In this document: positions 35,639 to 44,772 of the stretch, one piece after another
Numbering within the stretch: position 1 is the first letter of the stretch
Layout of the letters: every line of letters starts with the position of its first letter
Origin: Streptomyces sulfonofaciens
Lineage (GTDB): Bacteria; Actinomycetota; Actinomycetes; Streptomycetales; Streptomycetaceae
Length of the DNA: 64,000 bases
NCBI RefSeq assembly: GCF_014656295.1
Contig: NZ_BNCD01000008.1
Location: forward strand, 124,001 to 188,000
Direction of reading: 5' to 3'
Notes under the pieces: generated by a model
Told to the model about the DNA's origin: nothing
Seen by the model: the letters and a program-made list of their open reading frames with translations, nothing else
Databases searched by the model: none
Made by a program: the position numbers and the translations under genes

Positions 35639-37564
35639 CTACGGCCTCAAGGGGTCCGCGGAAGAGGGCTCGTCGGCCTCGTCGGCGCCCGGATCGGCCA
35701 GGCCGGAGAGGGCGCCCACCGGGTCCAGGTCGGGGACGCCGCGGGGCCACCAGTCCGCGCGGCCGGGCTCGGACTCGTATCCGTACCACAGACCGTCGCG
35801 GCCCAGGCGGAGTTGGAGGTGGCCGCCGGGATGGGTGAGGTGGTTGCGCCAGGGGCGGAAGGCGGGGAGGTCCCCCGCGAGGAGTGCGGGACGGGCACGG
35901 TCGAAGCGGCCCGCGGGCGGATCCCAGGGCTCCTCCAGCACGGCCAGCCCCTCCTCGCCGCCCTGCCGCCAGGCCGCCACCGCGCGGGCCAGCTCGGCGG
36001 GCGTGCGCCCGGTGGCCTCGGCGAGTGCCGCGTACAGTCCGCGGGTGGCGGCCGTCAGGCCCGAGCCGGGGCGGGCGGCGGCGAGCCGGACCGCGTCCTG
36101 CCACACCGTCAGCTCGCCCACCGGGTCGCGTCCGGTGGTGAGCAGGGCGTGGGCCCTGGCTGCCGCGTCGATGGCCAGTTGGTCGAGCGCCAGGGGGTCG
36201 GGGCCGCCGGGGGTGGAGGGGTAGGCGGGCGGGTGCCCGGGGGTCTTCGGCACGGGGAGGGGCGGCGGGAGGGGTCCTGGCGGGGGCGCGTCCCGCAGGT
36301 CCTGCGCCGGTACGCCGGGGAAGGGTGCGGGCCCCCGGGCGGCCTGGGCCGCGCGTGCGGTGCGAGTGGTGTGGCGGCGGGAGAGTGCGTCGAGCAGTTC
36401 GCGTTCACCGCGGCCGCGCAGGAGGAGCAGCAGGAACGGGTCCTCGTCGAGCAGCCGGGCCATGCGGTAGCAGAGGGCGGCGACGTGCTTGCAGGGGTGG
36501 CCCGAGTCGGGGCAGCCGCAGTGCGGTTCCAGGTCGCCGGGGCCGGGGAGCAGGCCGGGGCCGTGTGCGGCGAGCGAGTGCGGCAGGTCCTTGTCGAGGA
36601 GCGCGGCGATGTGGCCCGGGTGCTCGGCCGCGGCGTCAAGGAACTCCTCCCACGCCTCGTCCGGCAGCGTCCGCACCCGTACCTGCGCCCGGTACGGCCG
36701 CACTCGGCTGCCCTGTACGTACGCCAGCAGCCGCCCCGGCGCCACACTGATCTCCCCCACCCTGCCGAGCCCCGCATACCCCCGGCCGCGGGCCAGTCGC
36801 GCCGGATCGAGCGCACCGCCCTCCAGCGCACCGATCCAGGCGCGCCCCCACCAGGTGCGCGCCCCGTCGTCCTCCGCGACTCCCGTGCGCCCGCCGGCAT
36901 ACCGGCCGCCACCGGGCCCGGAGCCGCCCTGCCCGGCACGCCTTCGCGGAGCACGGCCCTGCTCGGTACGGCCCTGCTCGGTACGACCGTTCGCGGTGCG
37001 GCCCTCCTCCCCGCGACCCTCCTCGGTACGGCCCGCCCCGGCGCGCCCCTCCTCGCCACCGCTCCGACCGGCACGGTCGCCCGCGGTACGCCCCGCCCCC
37101 CTGCGGCCCTCCTCGGTACGCCCCTCCTCCGGGCGGCCCGTCCCGGCGGGACCGGTGCCGGGCGGGCCGTCCCCCGCGAGGCCGTGCCTGGGCTCAGCCC
37201 CCGAGCCGCCGTGCCCGGACCCGGCTTCGGACCCGGGCACGGGTCCGGGTCCAAGTCCGCCACTCCCGGACGCGGTCCCCGAGCCGATCTCCTCGGAACC
37301 AACGCCCCCCGGGCCGGCCTCCTCGGAGCGGGTCTCCCCGGAGTCGACGGGCTCGGAGGTGGCGCCCCCGGGGCGCCCCTCCCCCGCCGGCCCCGCAGGG
37401 GGCGGCCCGAGGCCGCCCCGCTTGGCCGGTGCCCGCCGGGCCAGTGCCCGCCGCGCCTCGCGCAGGGCGCGGCGGGCCTCGTCCGCGGGACGTGGGGCGC
37501 CGGGGGTGCGAGGGGCACGGTGGGTGCCCGGATCCTCTCCCGGACCCGGGTTGCGGGGGGTCAC
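35639..37564 (-). CDS. SWIM zinc-finger protein
   Basis: The 641-residue protein contains a CxC...CxH SWIM motif, CGCPDSGHPCKH (about 347-358), within HCGC...HVAALCYRMARLLDEDPF, preceded by a region with the family-typical GRGYAGLGRVGEISVAPG. The first ~220 residues are Gly/Glu/Arg-rich and low-complexity. SWIM proteins are often encoded next to SNF2-type helicases; here its ATG overlaps the stop codon of the helicase gene by 4 nt, so the two are translationally coupled and may form a DNA-remodelling complex. Confidence 0.9.
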   Translation of the reverse strand: MTPRNPGPGEDPGTHRAPRTPGAPRPADEARRALREARRALARRAPAKRGGLGPPPAGPAGEGRPGGATSEPVDSGETRSEEAGPGGVGSEEIGSGTASGSGGLGPGPVPGSEAGSGHGGSGAEPRHGLAGDGPPGTGPAGTGRPEEGRTEEGRRGAGRTAGDRAGRSGGEEGRAGAGRTEEGRGEEGRTANGRTEQGRTEQGRAPRRRAGQGGSGPGGGRYAGGRTGVAEDDGARTWWGRAWIGALEGGALDPARLARGRGYAGLGRVGEISVAPGRLLAYVQGSRVRPYRAQVRVRTLPDEAWEEFLDAAAEHPGHIAALLDKDLPHSLAAHGPGLLPGPGDLEPHCGCPDSGHPCKHVAALCYRMARLLDEDPFLLLLLRGRGERELLDALSRRHTTRTARAAQAARGPAPFPGVPAQDLRDAPPPGPLPPPLPVPKTPGHPPAYPSTPGGPDPLALDQLAIDAAARAHALLTTGRDPVGELTVWQDAVRLAAARPGSGLTAATRGLYAALAEATGRTPAELARAVAAWRQGGEEGLAVLEEPWDPPAGRFDRARPALLAGDLPAFRPWRNHLTHPGGHLQLRLGRDGLWYGYESEPGRADWWPRGVPDLDPVGALSGLADPGADEADEPSSADPLRP

Positions 37565-40449
37565 GACGGCCTCCGGAGGGACACCAGATCCGCCAGCTCA
37601 CGGTCCGTCAGCTCGGTGAACGACGCCTCGCCGGCGCCGAGGATCGCGTCGGCCAGCGCCCGCTTCGCCTCCAGCAGGCCGGCGATGCGGTCCTCCACGG
37701 TGCCCTCGGTGATGAAACGGTGGACCTGGACCGGCTGGGTCTGCCCGATGCGGTAGGCCCGGTCCGTGGCCTGCTCCTCCACCGCCGGGTTCCACCAGCG
37801 GTCGTAGTGGATGACGTGGCCGGCGCGGGTGAGGTTGAGACCGGTGCCGGCCGCCTTGAGGGAGAGGACCAGCACGGGCACGGCGCCGCTCTGGAAGCGG
37901 TCGACGAGCCGCTCGCGCTCCGCGACCGGCGTGCCGCCGTGCAGCAGCGCCGCGGGCACGGCGCGGGTCTCCAGATGGCCGGCGATCAGCCGGGCCATGC
38001 TCACGTACTGGGTGAAGACCAGGGCGGAGCCCTCCTCGGCGAGCAGCGCCTCGACCAGCTCGTCGAGCAGGGCCAGCTTGCCCGAGCGGCCGTCCAGCGG
38101 GCGGCCGGTCTCCTTCAGGTACTGCGCGGGGTGGTTGCAGATCTGCTTCAGGGAGGTGAGCAGCTTGAGGACGAGGCCGCGGCGGGTCATGCCCTCGGAG
38201 CCCTCGATCAGCACCATCGACTCGCGGACCACGGCCTCGTACAGCGCGGCCTGCTCGCGGGTGAGCGGCACCGGGTGGTCGGTCTCGGTCTTCGGCGGCA
38301 GCTCGGGCACGATACCGGGGTCGGACTTCCTGCGGCGCAGCAGGAAGGGCCGCACCAGCCGGGCCAGCCGCTCCGCGGCGCCGGTGTCCTCGCCGGTGAC
38401 GATGCCGCCCTCGACGGCCCGCGCATGCCGGGCGCGGAAGGTCTTCAGGGGGCCGAGGAGGCCCGGTGTGGTCCAGTCGAGGAGGGCCCAGAGCTCGGAG
38501 AGGTTGTTCTCCACGGGGGTGCCCGTGAGGGCCACCCGGGCGGGGGCGTGAATGGTGCGCAGGGCCTTCGCGGTGGCCGAGTACGGGTTCTTGACGTGCT
38601 GGGCCTCGTCGGCCACGACCATGCCCCAGGGCTGCTCGGCGAGATGGGCCGCGGCGGACCGCATGGTGCCGTAGGTGGTCAGGACGAAGCCGCCGTCGAC
38701 GCCGGCCAGGGTGCGGTCCTGGCCGTGGTAGCGGCGCACCGGGGTGCCCGGCGCGAAGCGGTCGATCTCCCGCTGCCAGTTGCCCAGCAACGAGGCGGGG
38801 CAGACGACGAGCGTGGGCTCGCGCCTGGCGCGCCGCAGGTGGAGCGCGATGAGCGTGACGGTCTTGCCCAGGCCCATGTCGTCGGCGAGGCAGCCGCCGA
38901 GGCCGAGGGACGTCATCAGCTCCAGCCAGGCGAGGCCGCGCAACTGGTAGTCCCGCAGGCGCGCGTGCAGCCCGGCCGGCTGGGGTGCCGGCTCGACGCC
39001 CGCGGTGAGCCGCTCGCGCAGCGCCGCGAGCGCACCCACGGGCACCGCCTCGACCTGCTCGCCGTCCACCTCCACGCTGCCCGCGAGGGCCGCGGAGAGC
39101 GCGTCCACCGGGTCGAGCAGGCCGAGTTCACGCCGGCGGGCCTTGTGCACCAGCGCGGGGTCGACGAGCACCCAGCGGTCCCGCAGCCGCACGATGGGCC
39201 GGTGCGCCTCGGCCAGCGCGTCCATCTCGGCGTCGCTGAGCGGCTCGCCGCCGAGCGCGAGCTGCCAGCGGAACTGCAGCAGCTCCTCGCTCTCGAAGAA
39301 CGCCGGCCCGTCCACTGCGGCGCCCGGCGCGGGGCGCACCACGGCGGTGGCGGTGAGGTCCTGGGCGAGGTCGCGAGGCCAGTGCACGGCGACTCCGGCC
39401 GCGCCGAGCCGGGTGGCCGCCACGCCCAGCAGGTCCGTCAGCTCCTGCTCCGACAGGGGCAGCACGTCGGGGGCGGGCCGCTCGGCGAGCCGGCCGAGCG
39501 GCGGCCAGACGCGGGCCGCGCGGCGCACCGCGAGTGCCGTGTCGATCCGGGTGCGGGGGCCGAAGGCGGGGTCCGCCTCGCCGGCCCACAGGGCGGCCGC
39601 GTCCACGACGAGAGTCGGGTCGGCGAGGCTGTGCACTTGGACCACGGCAGCGCCGGCGCTGCGCGCCCCGGTGCCGGCGCTGTTGGCCGCGGCCCCGTCT
39701 GTGCCGTCCGGGCCCTCGTCGAAGACGCGGGAGGCGGAGAGGTCGAGCCGGAGGGAGATCCGCACGCCTACGTCCATGCCGGCGGCGACCTCGGCCGCCC
39801 AGTCCTCTGCCCGGGGCAGCTTCTGGGGCGCACGCGCCGCGAACGGGGCGCCCGAGGCGTGGGCCGCGGCGGGAGTGCGGGGCAGGGTGTCGGCGACTGC
39901 GTCCAGAAAGGCGCGGACCAGGGCCCGGGGCTGCGGGACCGCGGGCGGATCGCTGCCGGGCAGCGGGGTGGCGTGGCCCTCGAAGGGCAGTGCGGCGGCC
40001 ACGGTCCGCAGGTGGGTGATGTCGTCGGTGTCCAGGGGGCCGGCGCGCCAGGCGTCGTGCCCGTCGGCGGTCAGCCCGGGCAGCAGCCGGCCACGCGCGA
40101 CCAGCCGCAGGGCGTGCAGCGCGGCGGCCGACCAGCAGGCGGTGGCCGGGTGGGTGCCGGGCGCCGCCCTGGCCGCGGCGAGCAGGGGGAGGGCGGCGTC
40201 CAGTGGGAGGGTGAGGGCGGGCACGGCCCGGTTCCGCACCGGGTCGCCGAGGTGCGCCACCGTGAGCCGGGTGGGGGTGGCGCGGGGGTGCGCGGCCCCG
40301 GCCTGCGCCGGGTCCCAGGCGCCGGTGGGGTCCCAGAAGGCGAGCCGGCCTTCCCTGGGGAGGGGGGCCGGGACGAAGACGGCGGGCAGGCGGGTGAGCG
40401 CCCGGAGCGCGGCGTCCTCCGTGCGTGCCGCGGCGGACCCTACGGCCAT
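37561..40449 (-). CDS. SNF2-family DEAD/DEAH-box helicase
   Basis: The 962-residue ATPase has an N-terminal ~450-residue SNF2-associated region and then the helicase core: LADDMGLGKTVTLIA (motif I, about 520-532), VVADEAQHVKN (motif II), ALTGTPVENNLSELWALLDW (motif III), and the C-terminal helicase half with HYDRWWNPAVEEQATDRAYRIGQ (motifs V-VI). The ATG at 40449 is preferred (GGAGGCGGG upstream); the frame is open to 40662 but that part is repeat-rich and unlikely. It acts on chromosomal DNA, probably with the coupled SWIM protein. Confidence 0.92.
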   Translation of the reverse strand: MAVGSAAARTEDAALRALTRLPAVFVPAPLPREGRLAFWDPTGAWDPAQAGAAHPRATPTRLTVAHLGDPVRNRAVPALTLPLDAALPLLAAARAAPGTHPATACWSAAALHALRLVARGRLLPGLTADGHDAWRAGPLDTDDITHLRTVAAALPFEGHATPLPGSDPPAVPQPRALVRAFLDAVADTLPRTPAAAHASGAPFAARAPQKLPRAEDWAAEVAAGMDVGVRISLRLDLSASRVFDEGPDGTDGAAANSAGTGARSAGAAVVQVHSLADPTLVVDAAALWAGEADPAFGPRTRIDTALAVRRAARVWPPLGRLAERPAPDVLPLSEQELTDLLGVAATRLGAAGVAVHWPRDLAQDLTATAVVRPAPGAAVDGPAFFESEELLQFRWQLALGGEPLSDAEMDALAEAHRPIVRLRDRWVLVDPALVHKARRRELGLLDPVDALSAALAGSVEVDGEQVEAVPVGALAALRERLTAGVEPAPQPAGLHARLRDYQLRGLAWLELMTSLGLGGCLADDMGLGKTVTLIALHLRRARREPTLVVCPASLLGNWQREIDRFAPGTPVRRYHGQDRTLAGVDGGFVLTTYGTMRSAAAHLAEQPWGMVVADEAQHVKNPYSATAKALRTIHAPARVALTGTPVENNLSELWALLDWTTPGLLGPLKTFRARHARAVEGGIVTGEDTGAAERLARLVRPFLLRRRKSDPGIVPELPPKTETDHPVPLTREQAALYEAVVRESMVLIEGSEGMTRRGLVLKLLTSLKQICNHPAQYLKETGRPLDGRSGKLALLDELVEALLAEEGSALVFTQYVSMARLIAGHLETRAVPAALLHGGTPVAERERLVDRFQSGAVPVLVLSLKAAGTGLNLTRAGHVIHYDRWWNPAVEEQATDRAYRIGQTQPVQVHRFITEGTVEDRIAGLLEAKRALADAILGAGEASFTELTDRELADLVSLRRPS

Positions 40450-40756
40450 CTGTCCCGCCTCCCTCCGGTGTCGTCGGACCAGGTGTCTTCGACTGTACGA
40501 GCAGGGTCTGACAATCGGCTCCGGCGCCGGGCGCGGGTGCACGGCAGGGGTGCCCGGCCGGGGGCGGGTCCGCGGTGCGCAGGGGCGTCCCGCCGTCCCC
40601 GCGGCGGCGTCCGTCCGCGCCCGGACCGCCTGTCCGCCGCCTGTCCGCCGCCTGTCCGCCACCCGACCGCCACCCGACCGCGGCGCGGGCCCTCGCGGGG
40701 CGCGGGCGGCAGGCGCACACAGCCCCTGCGCACATCGACCGAAGCGCGCCCGCCCC

Positions 40757-40809
40757 GGGTGCGGGCCCGCGGGTGCGGGCCCGCGGGTGCAGGCCCGCGG
40801 GTGCGGACC
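40757..40809. repeat. 14-bp tandem repeat GGGTGCGGGCCCGC
   Basis: Three full copies (40757-40770, 40771-40784, 40785-40798, one with a G-to-A change) plus a partial fourth. Each contains the palindrome GCGGGCCCGC, giving a chain of hairpins 40 nt past the end of the sugar-operon gene at 40849. It may end that operon. CTGTCCGCC repeats occupy 40630-40660. No gene lies in 40450-40848. Confidence 0.55.
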
Positions 40810-40848
40810 GGAGGCACCGGCCCGCGGGTGCGTACGTCAGGGCGGGCG

Positions 40849-41451
40849 TCAGGGGGTCGTGGCGGACACCACGAACACCTCCGGATAGCGCGGGTTGGAG
40901 CGGTTGACCACGATCTTCTGGGTGGGCAGCGGGTCCTTGCGGCGGTGGGTGAGGCCCCGCCAGTCACCCGTGCCGCTGAAGTCCCAGTCGACGATCCTGC
41001 GATCGCGGGCGCTGATGGGCAGATCGCCCTTCCTCAGGGCCGCCTGGCTGGTGCCCATGGCTTTGAGGAAGGTGTCCAGGCCCTGGTTCGTGGTGAGGAA
41101 CTGCACGTAGAGGCGGCTGGTCTTCCAGTTGTTCGTCTCGTAGTACGACACGGCCGCGTGCTGGTAGGGGATGGGCACGTTGTACAGCCGCTGCTGCACC
41201 TTGGACGGGGTCCCGCCGGTGAGGCCGGTGGCCGCGTACCGCGCCTCCTTGTCCTTGCCGCTGTCCCGGCTCTGGTTGGCCGAGATGATCAGATAGCCGG
41301 CCGGGATACCGATGAGCAGCACGATGATGCTCAGGGTGAGCGTGCGTCTGCGGATCACCCGGCGGCGGTCCTCGGCGGGTTCCTGGGGCGCCTGCGGGGC
41401 CTGGGCTCTCACGTCGGTCCGTTCTGCGGTGTTCGGCTCGGCGGTGCTCAT
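40849..41451 (-). CDS. Membrane-anchored hypothetical protein in sugar operon
   Basis: The 200-residue protein has a charged cytoplasmic start, one transmembrane helix (TLSIIVLLIGIPAGYLIISAN, residues ~37-57) and an extracytoplasmic domain without a family I recognise (YYETNNWKTSRLYVQFLTTNQGLDTFL). Its ATG overlaps the ROK kinase stop by 4 nt, so it is the last gene of that operon. The topology suggests it faces the cell envelope. Confidence 0.8.
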   Translation of the reverse strand: MSTAEPNTAERTDVRAQAPQAPQEPAEDRRRVIRRRTLTLSIIVLLIGIPAGYLIISANQSRDSGKDKEARYAATGLTGGTPSKVQQRLYNVPIPYQHAAVSYYETNNWKTSRLYVQFLTTNQGLDTFLKAMGTSQAALRKGDLPISARDRRIVDWDFSGTGDWRGLTHRRKDPLPTQKIVVNRSNPRYPEVFVVSATTP

Positions 41452-42605
41452 CGCTGCGTTCCCTGCGCGGTGCGACCCGTGCGGCGGGCCTGCACGTACC
41501 GCTCGTAGCGCTCGAAGCGCTCCACGCGGCGGCGCTTGGCGCGCCGGAACCGGCGGGCGACCAGCCTGGCCAGGTCGGCGGCGCCGACCATGCCGGCCTC
41601 CGGCCCGAGCTGGGCGCGCGCGATCCGTGCCTCCGGGCGGTAGCCGCGGCCGGTGAGGTGGCGGCGGAACGCTTCGCGGGCCGGCCCGATCAGCAGGTCG
41701 TCGGCGGCGCTGACGCCCCCGCCGATCACGAAGCACGAGGGGTCGAGCGCGGCGGCGAGGTTGGCGATGCCGACGCCCAGCCACTGGCCGATGTCCTGGA
41801 GGAGCTCGACGCACATCGCGTCGCCCTCCCTCGCCAGCTCGGTGATCAGCGGCCCGGTGATGTCGGGGATGCTGCCCTTGACGCGGTCGATGATGTTGTA
41901 CGCGACCGGCGAGTCCGCCGCGGCCATCTCGCGGGCCTCGCGGACCAGCGCGTTGCCGGAGCTGTACTGCTCCCAGCAGCCGCGGTTGCCGCACGGGCAC
42001 CGGTGCCCGCCGGGCACGACCTGCATATGGCCGAACTCCCCCGCGACCCCGTACCTGCCACGCTTGACCTGGCCGTCCTCCAGGATCGCGCCCCCGATAC
42101 CGGTGCCGAGCGTGATCATCACGAGGTGGTCCTCGCCGCGGCCGGCGCCGAAGCGCCACTCGCCCCAGGCGGCGGTGTTGGCGTCGTTGTCGACCATCAC
42201 GGGCACGGCGAGGCGGCCGGAGAGCCGGTCGCGCAGCGGTTCGTTGCGCCAGGACAGGTGGGGCGCGAACAGCACGCGGTTGCGGTCCGCGTCGACCCAG
42301 CCGGCCGCGCCGATGCCGACGGCGTGCACGTCGTGCCGGTCCGACAGGTCGAGCACCAGCTCGACGATGGTGTCCTCGACGACCCGCGGGCTCTTGGACT
42401 TGTCCGGGGTCTCGGCGCGCAGGGTCTCCAGGATCGCGCCGTCGGCGTCCACGACGCCCGCCATCACCTTCGTCCCGCCGATGTCGATGCCCACGGTGGG
42501 GACGCGGGGCGCCGTCAGATGGGAGCGGCGCTCCCTGGTGCCGACGGTGCGCAGGACGGTGGCCCGCGCGGAGCCGCGGTGGGTGAAGTCGCGGTAGGTG
42601 CTCAT
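41448..42605 (-). CDS. ROK-family sugar kinase (glucokinase-like)
   Basis: The 385-residue kinase shows the ATP phosphate-binding motif GIDIGGTKVMAGVVD, substrate loop GAAGWVD, VDNDANTAAWGE with the catalytic Asp, GTGIGGAI, and the ROK zinc motif GHMQVVPGGHRCPCGNRGCWEQY. An extra basic C-terminal tail (ARRFRRAKRRRVERFERYERY) is longer than in housekeeping GlkA. It lies about 180 nt downstream of the CUT2 importer on the same strand and probably phosphorylates the imported monosaccharide. No HTH is present, so it is a kinase rather than a ROK repressor. Confidence 0.9.
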   Translation of the reverse strand: MSTYRDFTHRGSARATVLRTVGTRERRSHLTAPRVPTVGIDIGGTKVMAGVVDADGAILETLRAETPDKSKSPRVVEDTIVELVLDLSDRHDVHAVGIGAAGWVDADRNRVLFAPHLSWRNEPLRDRLSGRLAVPVMVDNDANTAAWGEWRFGAGRGEDHLVMITLGTGIGGAILEDGQVKRGRYGVAGEFGHMQVVPGGHRCPCGNRGCWEQYSSGNALVREAREMAAADSPVAYNIIDRVKGSIPDITGPLITELAREGDAMCVELLQDIGQWLGVGIANLAAALDPSCFVIGGGVSAADDLLIGPAREAFRRHLTGRGYRPEARIARAQLGPEAGMVGAADLARLVARRFRRAKRRRVERFERYERYVQARRTGRTAQGTQR

Positions 42606-42787
42606 CGCGCCGATTGTGCCTCACCCGCCCCGGGGGCCGCATGGCGCATCCGGCAGCCGGGCCACCGCAGCGGCGGGTCCGCGCATCCGCCCCGCATCCG
42701 TCCGGCCGTACCGCGCCGTGCGCGTACGGTCACGACGGCGCATGCGGGCGGTGCCGCCCCGGCCGCCACGGCCCCGGACGCGGCGCG

Positions 42788-43702
42788 CTACGCGCTCTTC
42801 GTGGCCCGCCCGCCGAGGTGGGCCGGGGCGGGAGCGCGCTCCAGCTCGTGGCGGAGGTCGTCCAGCTCGCTGCCGCCCGCCATCTGTCGGGTGAGCTCGT
42901 CCAGGGTGATCTCGTCGCGGGTGTGGCTGCCGGCCATCACGCCCCGCTTCAGCAGGACGAAGCGGTCGCCGACGAGATAGGCGTGGTGCGGGTTGTGCGT
43001 GATCAGCACCACACCGAGGCCGGCGTCCCTGGCGGCCGCCACGTACTTCAGGACCACGCCGGACTGCTTGACGCCGAGTGCCGCGGTGGGCTCGTCGAGG
43101 ACGAGGACCTTGGCGCCGAAGTAGACCGCGCGGGCGATGGCGACGCACTGCCGCTCGCCGCCCGAGAGGGTGCCGATGGGCTGGTCGACGTCGCGCAGGT
43201 CGATGCCCATGCGGCGCAGCTCGGCATGGGTGGTGGCGCGCATGAACGGCACGTCGAGGCGCCGGAAGGGGCCCTTGCCCCTGGTGGGCTCGGAACCGAG
43301 GAAGAAGTTGCGCCAGACGGGCATCAGGGGGACGACGGCGAGGTCCTGGTAGACCGTGGCGATACCGCGGTCCAGGGCCTCGCGCGGCGACCCGAGCGTG
43401 GTCTCCTCGCCCTCGATGCGGAAGCTGCCCGCGTCGTGCCTGTGCAGGCCGGCGATGATCTTGATGAGGGTGGACTTGCCCGCGCCGTTGTCGCCGAGGA
43501 CGCAACTGATCTCGCCGGCGTGCACCTCCAGGGTGACGCCTTCGAGCGCGCGGACGTTGCCGTAGTGCTTGCTGACGCCGTCGAGCCGGACGAGCGGACC
43601 GCCCTGCGCGTCCACCGCCCCTGCCGCATCCACCGCCCCTGCCGCGTCCGCCGGCGTGTCCTCGCCGCCGCCGTCCGTCACACCGTCGCCTTTGGTCGTC
43701 AT
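42788..43702 (-). CDS. CUT2 sugar ABC transporter ATP-binding protein
   Basis: The 304-residue single-cassette ATPase has Walker A GDNGAGKST, signature LSGGERQ, Walker B VLVLDEPTAALG and switch His in ITHN. The first ~35 residues are Ala/Gly/Asp-rich with an AAGAVD repeat. Its ATG overlaps the permease stop by 4 nt. It energises import of a monosaccharide with the two genes upstream. Confidence 0.92.
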   Translation of the reverse strand: MTTKGDGVTDGGGEDTPADAAGAVDAAGAVDAQGGPLVRLDGVSKHYGNVRALEGVTLEVHAGEISCVLGDNGAGKSTLIKIIAGLHRHDAGSFRIEGEETTLGSPREALDRGIATVYQDLAVVPLMPVWRNFFLGSEPTRGKGPFRRLDVPFMRATTHAELRRMGIDLRDVDQPIGTLSGGERQCVAIARAVYFGAKVLVLDEPTAALGVKQSGVVLKYVAAARDAGLGVVLITHNPHHAYLVGDRFVLLKRGVMAGSHTRDEITLDELTRQMAGGSELDDLRHELERAPAPAHLGGRATKSA

Positions 43703-44772
43703 GCCGTCGCCTCCGCGCGCTTGCGGACCCAGGCGTTGAGCAGGGTCGCAAGGAGCAGCATCGCTCCCAGGAAGAACTTGAACCAGTCCGGGTCCCACTC
43801 GGCGAAGACGATCCCCTTGCTGGTCATGCCGAAGATCAGGGCGCCGATCGCCGAGCCCACCGCGGAACCGTAGCCGCCGGTGATCAGGCAGCCGCCGATC
43901 ACCGCGGCGATGATGTAGATCAGTTCGTTGCCGACGCCCTCGCCGGACTGCACGGCGTCGTACGAGAAGAGCAGGTGCTGCCCGACGATCCAGGCGCCGA
44001 GGGCGACACCCATGTAGAGCCCGATCTTGGTCCTGGCCACCGGGACGCCGACCGCGCGGGCCGCGTCCCTGCTGCCGCCCGCGGCGAAGATCCAGTTGCC
44101 CGCGCGGGTGCGCAGCAGGATCCAGGTGGCGACCACCACGAGGGCCAGCCACCACAGGATGGTGATCCGGAAGCCGACCCCGCCCAGGGTGAACCGGGAG
44201 GCGAAGAGGGCCCGTGCCGAGTCGAAGCCGTCCATGTCCGCGATGGACTTGGTGGAGACCGTGCCGTCGATCAACTGGGTGAAGCCGAGGTTCATGCCGG
44301 TGAGCATCAGATAGGTGCCGAGCGTGATGATGAAGCTCGGCAGCCTGGTGCGGGTCAGCATGAACCCGTTGAACGCGCCGATCGCGAGGGTCACCAGGAG
44401 CGAGACGCCGACGCCGACCCAGACGTTCGCGGTCATCTGGTAGCTGAACATCGAGGAGATGAGCGCGGAGGAGGTCACCAGCACGCCCGCGGACAGGTCG
44501 AACTCGCCGCCGATCATCAGCAGCGCGACCGGCACCGCCATGATCCCGATGGTGGAGGAGGCGTAGAGGACCGTGCTGAGGCTGGACCCGCGCACGAAGG
44601 AGTCCGCCGCGAAGGCGAAGAACACGAAGACGGCGATCGCGCCGACCACCGAACCGAGCTCGGGCCTGCCGAGCAGCTTGCGCAGCGGCGACCTGCCGAG
44701 CAGGCGCTCGTCGGTCCCGTCGGCACCGTCCGCGCCGGGCGCGGGGGCGGGCGCCGGGGCGGTGGCGGTCAT
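43699..44772 (-). CDS. CUT2 sugar ABC transporter permease (RbsC type)
   Basis: The 357-residue membrane protein has 8-10 hydrophobic helices and the RbsC-family signatures MIGGEFDLSAG and LGTYLMLTG, with the ATPase-contact segment NWIFAAGGSRDAARAVGVPVARTK. The ATG at 44772 overlaps the stop of the binding-protein gene by 4 nt. The short Ala/Pro-rich N-terminus precedes the first helix. Confidence 0.92.
   Translation of the reverse strand: MTATAPAPAPAPGADGADGTDERLLGRSPLRKLLGRPELGSVVGAIAVFVFFAFAADSFVRGSSLSTVLYASSTIGIMAVPVALLMIGGEFDLSAGVLVTSSALISSMFSYQMTANVWVGVGVSLLVTLAIGAFNGFMLTRTRLPSFIITLGTYLMLTGMNLGFTQLIDGTVSTKSIADMDGFDSARALFASRFTLGGVGFRITILWWLALVVVATWILLRTRAGNWIFAAGGSRDAARAVGVPVARTKIGLYMGVALGAWIVGQHLLFSYDAVQSGEGVGNELIYIIAAVIGGCLITGGYGSAVGSAIGALIFGMTSKGIVFAEWDPDWFKFFLGAMLLLATLLNAWVRKRAEATA

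Noticed and set aside
35132..37756. 874-codon rightward open frame
   Set aside because: It is antisense to the SWIM gene and is Pro/Arg/Gly-rich throughout, typical of a GC shadow.
37429..41508. 1359-codon rightward open frame
   Set aside because: It lies antisense to the SNF2 helicase and neighbouring genes, is low-complexity and has no recognisable motif.
41448..42605. ROK-type transcriptional repressor
   Set aside because: There is no N-terminal HTH; the kinase motifs start near residue 38.
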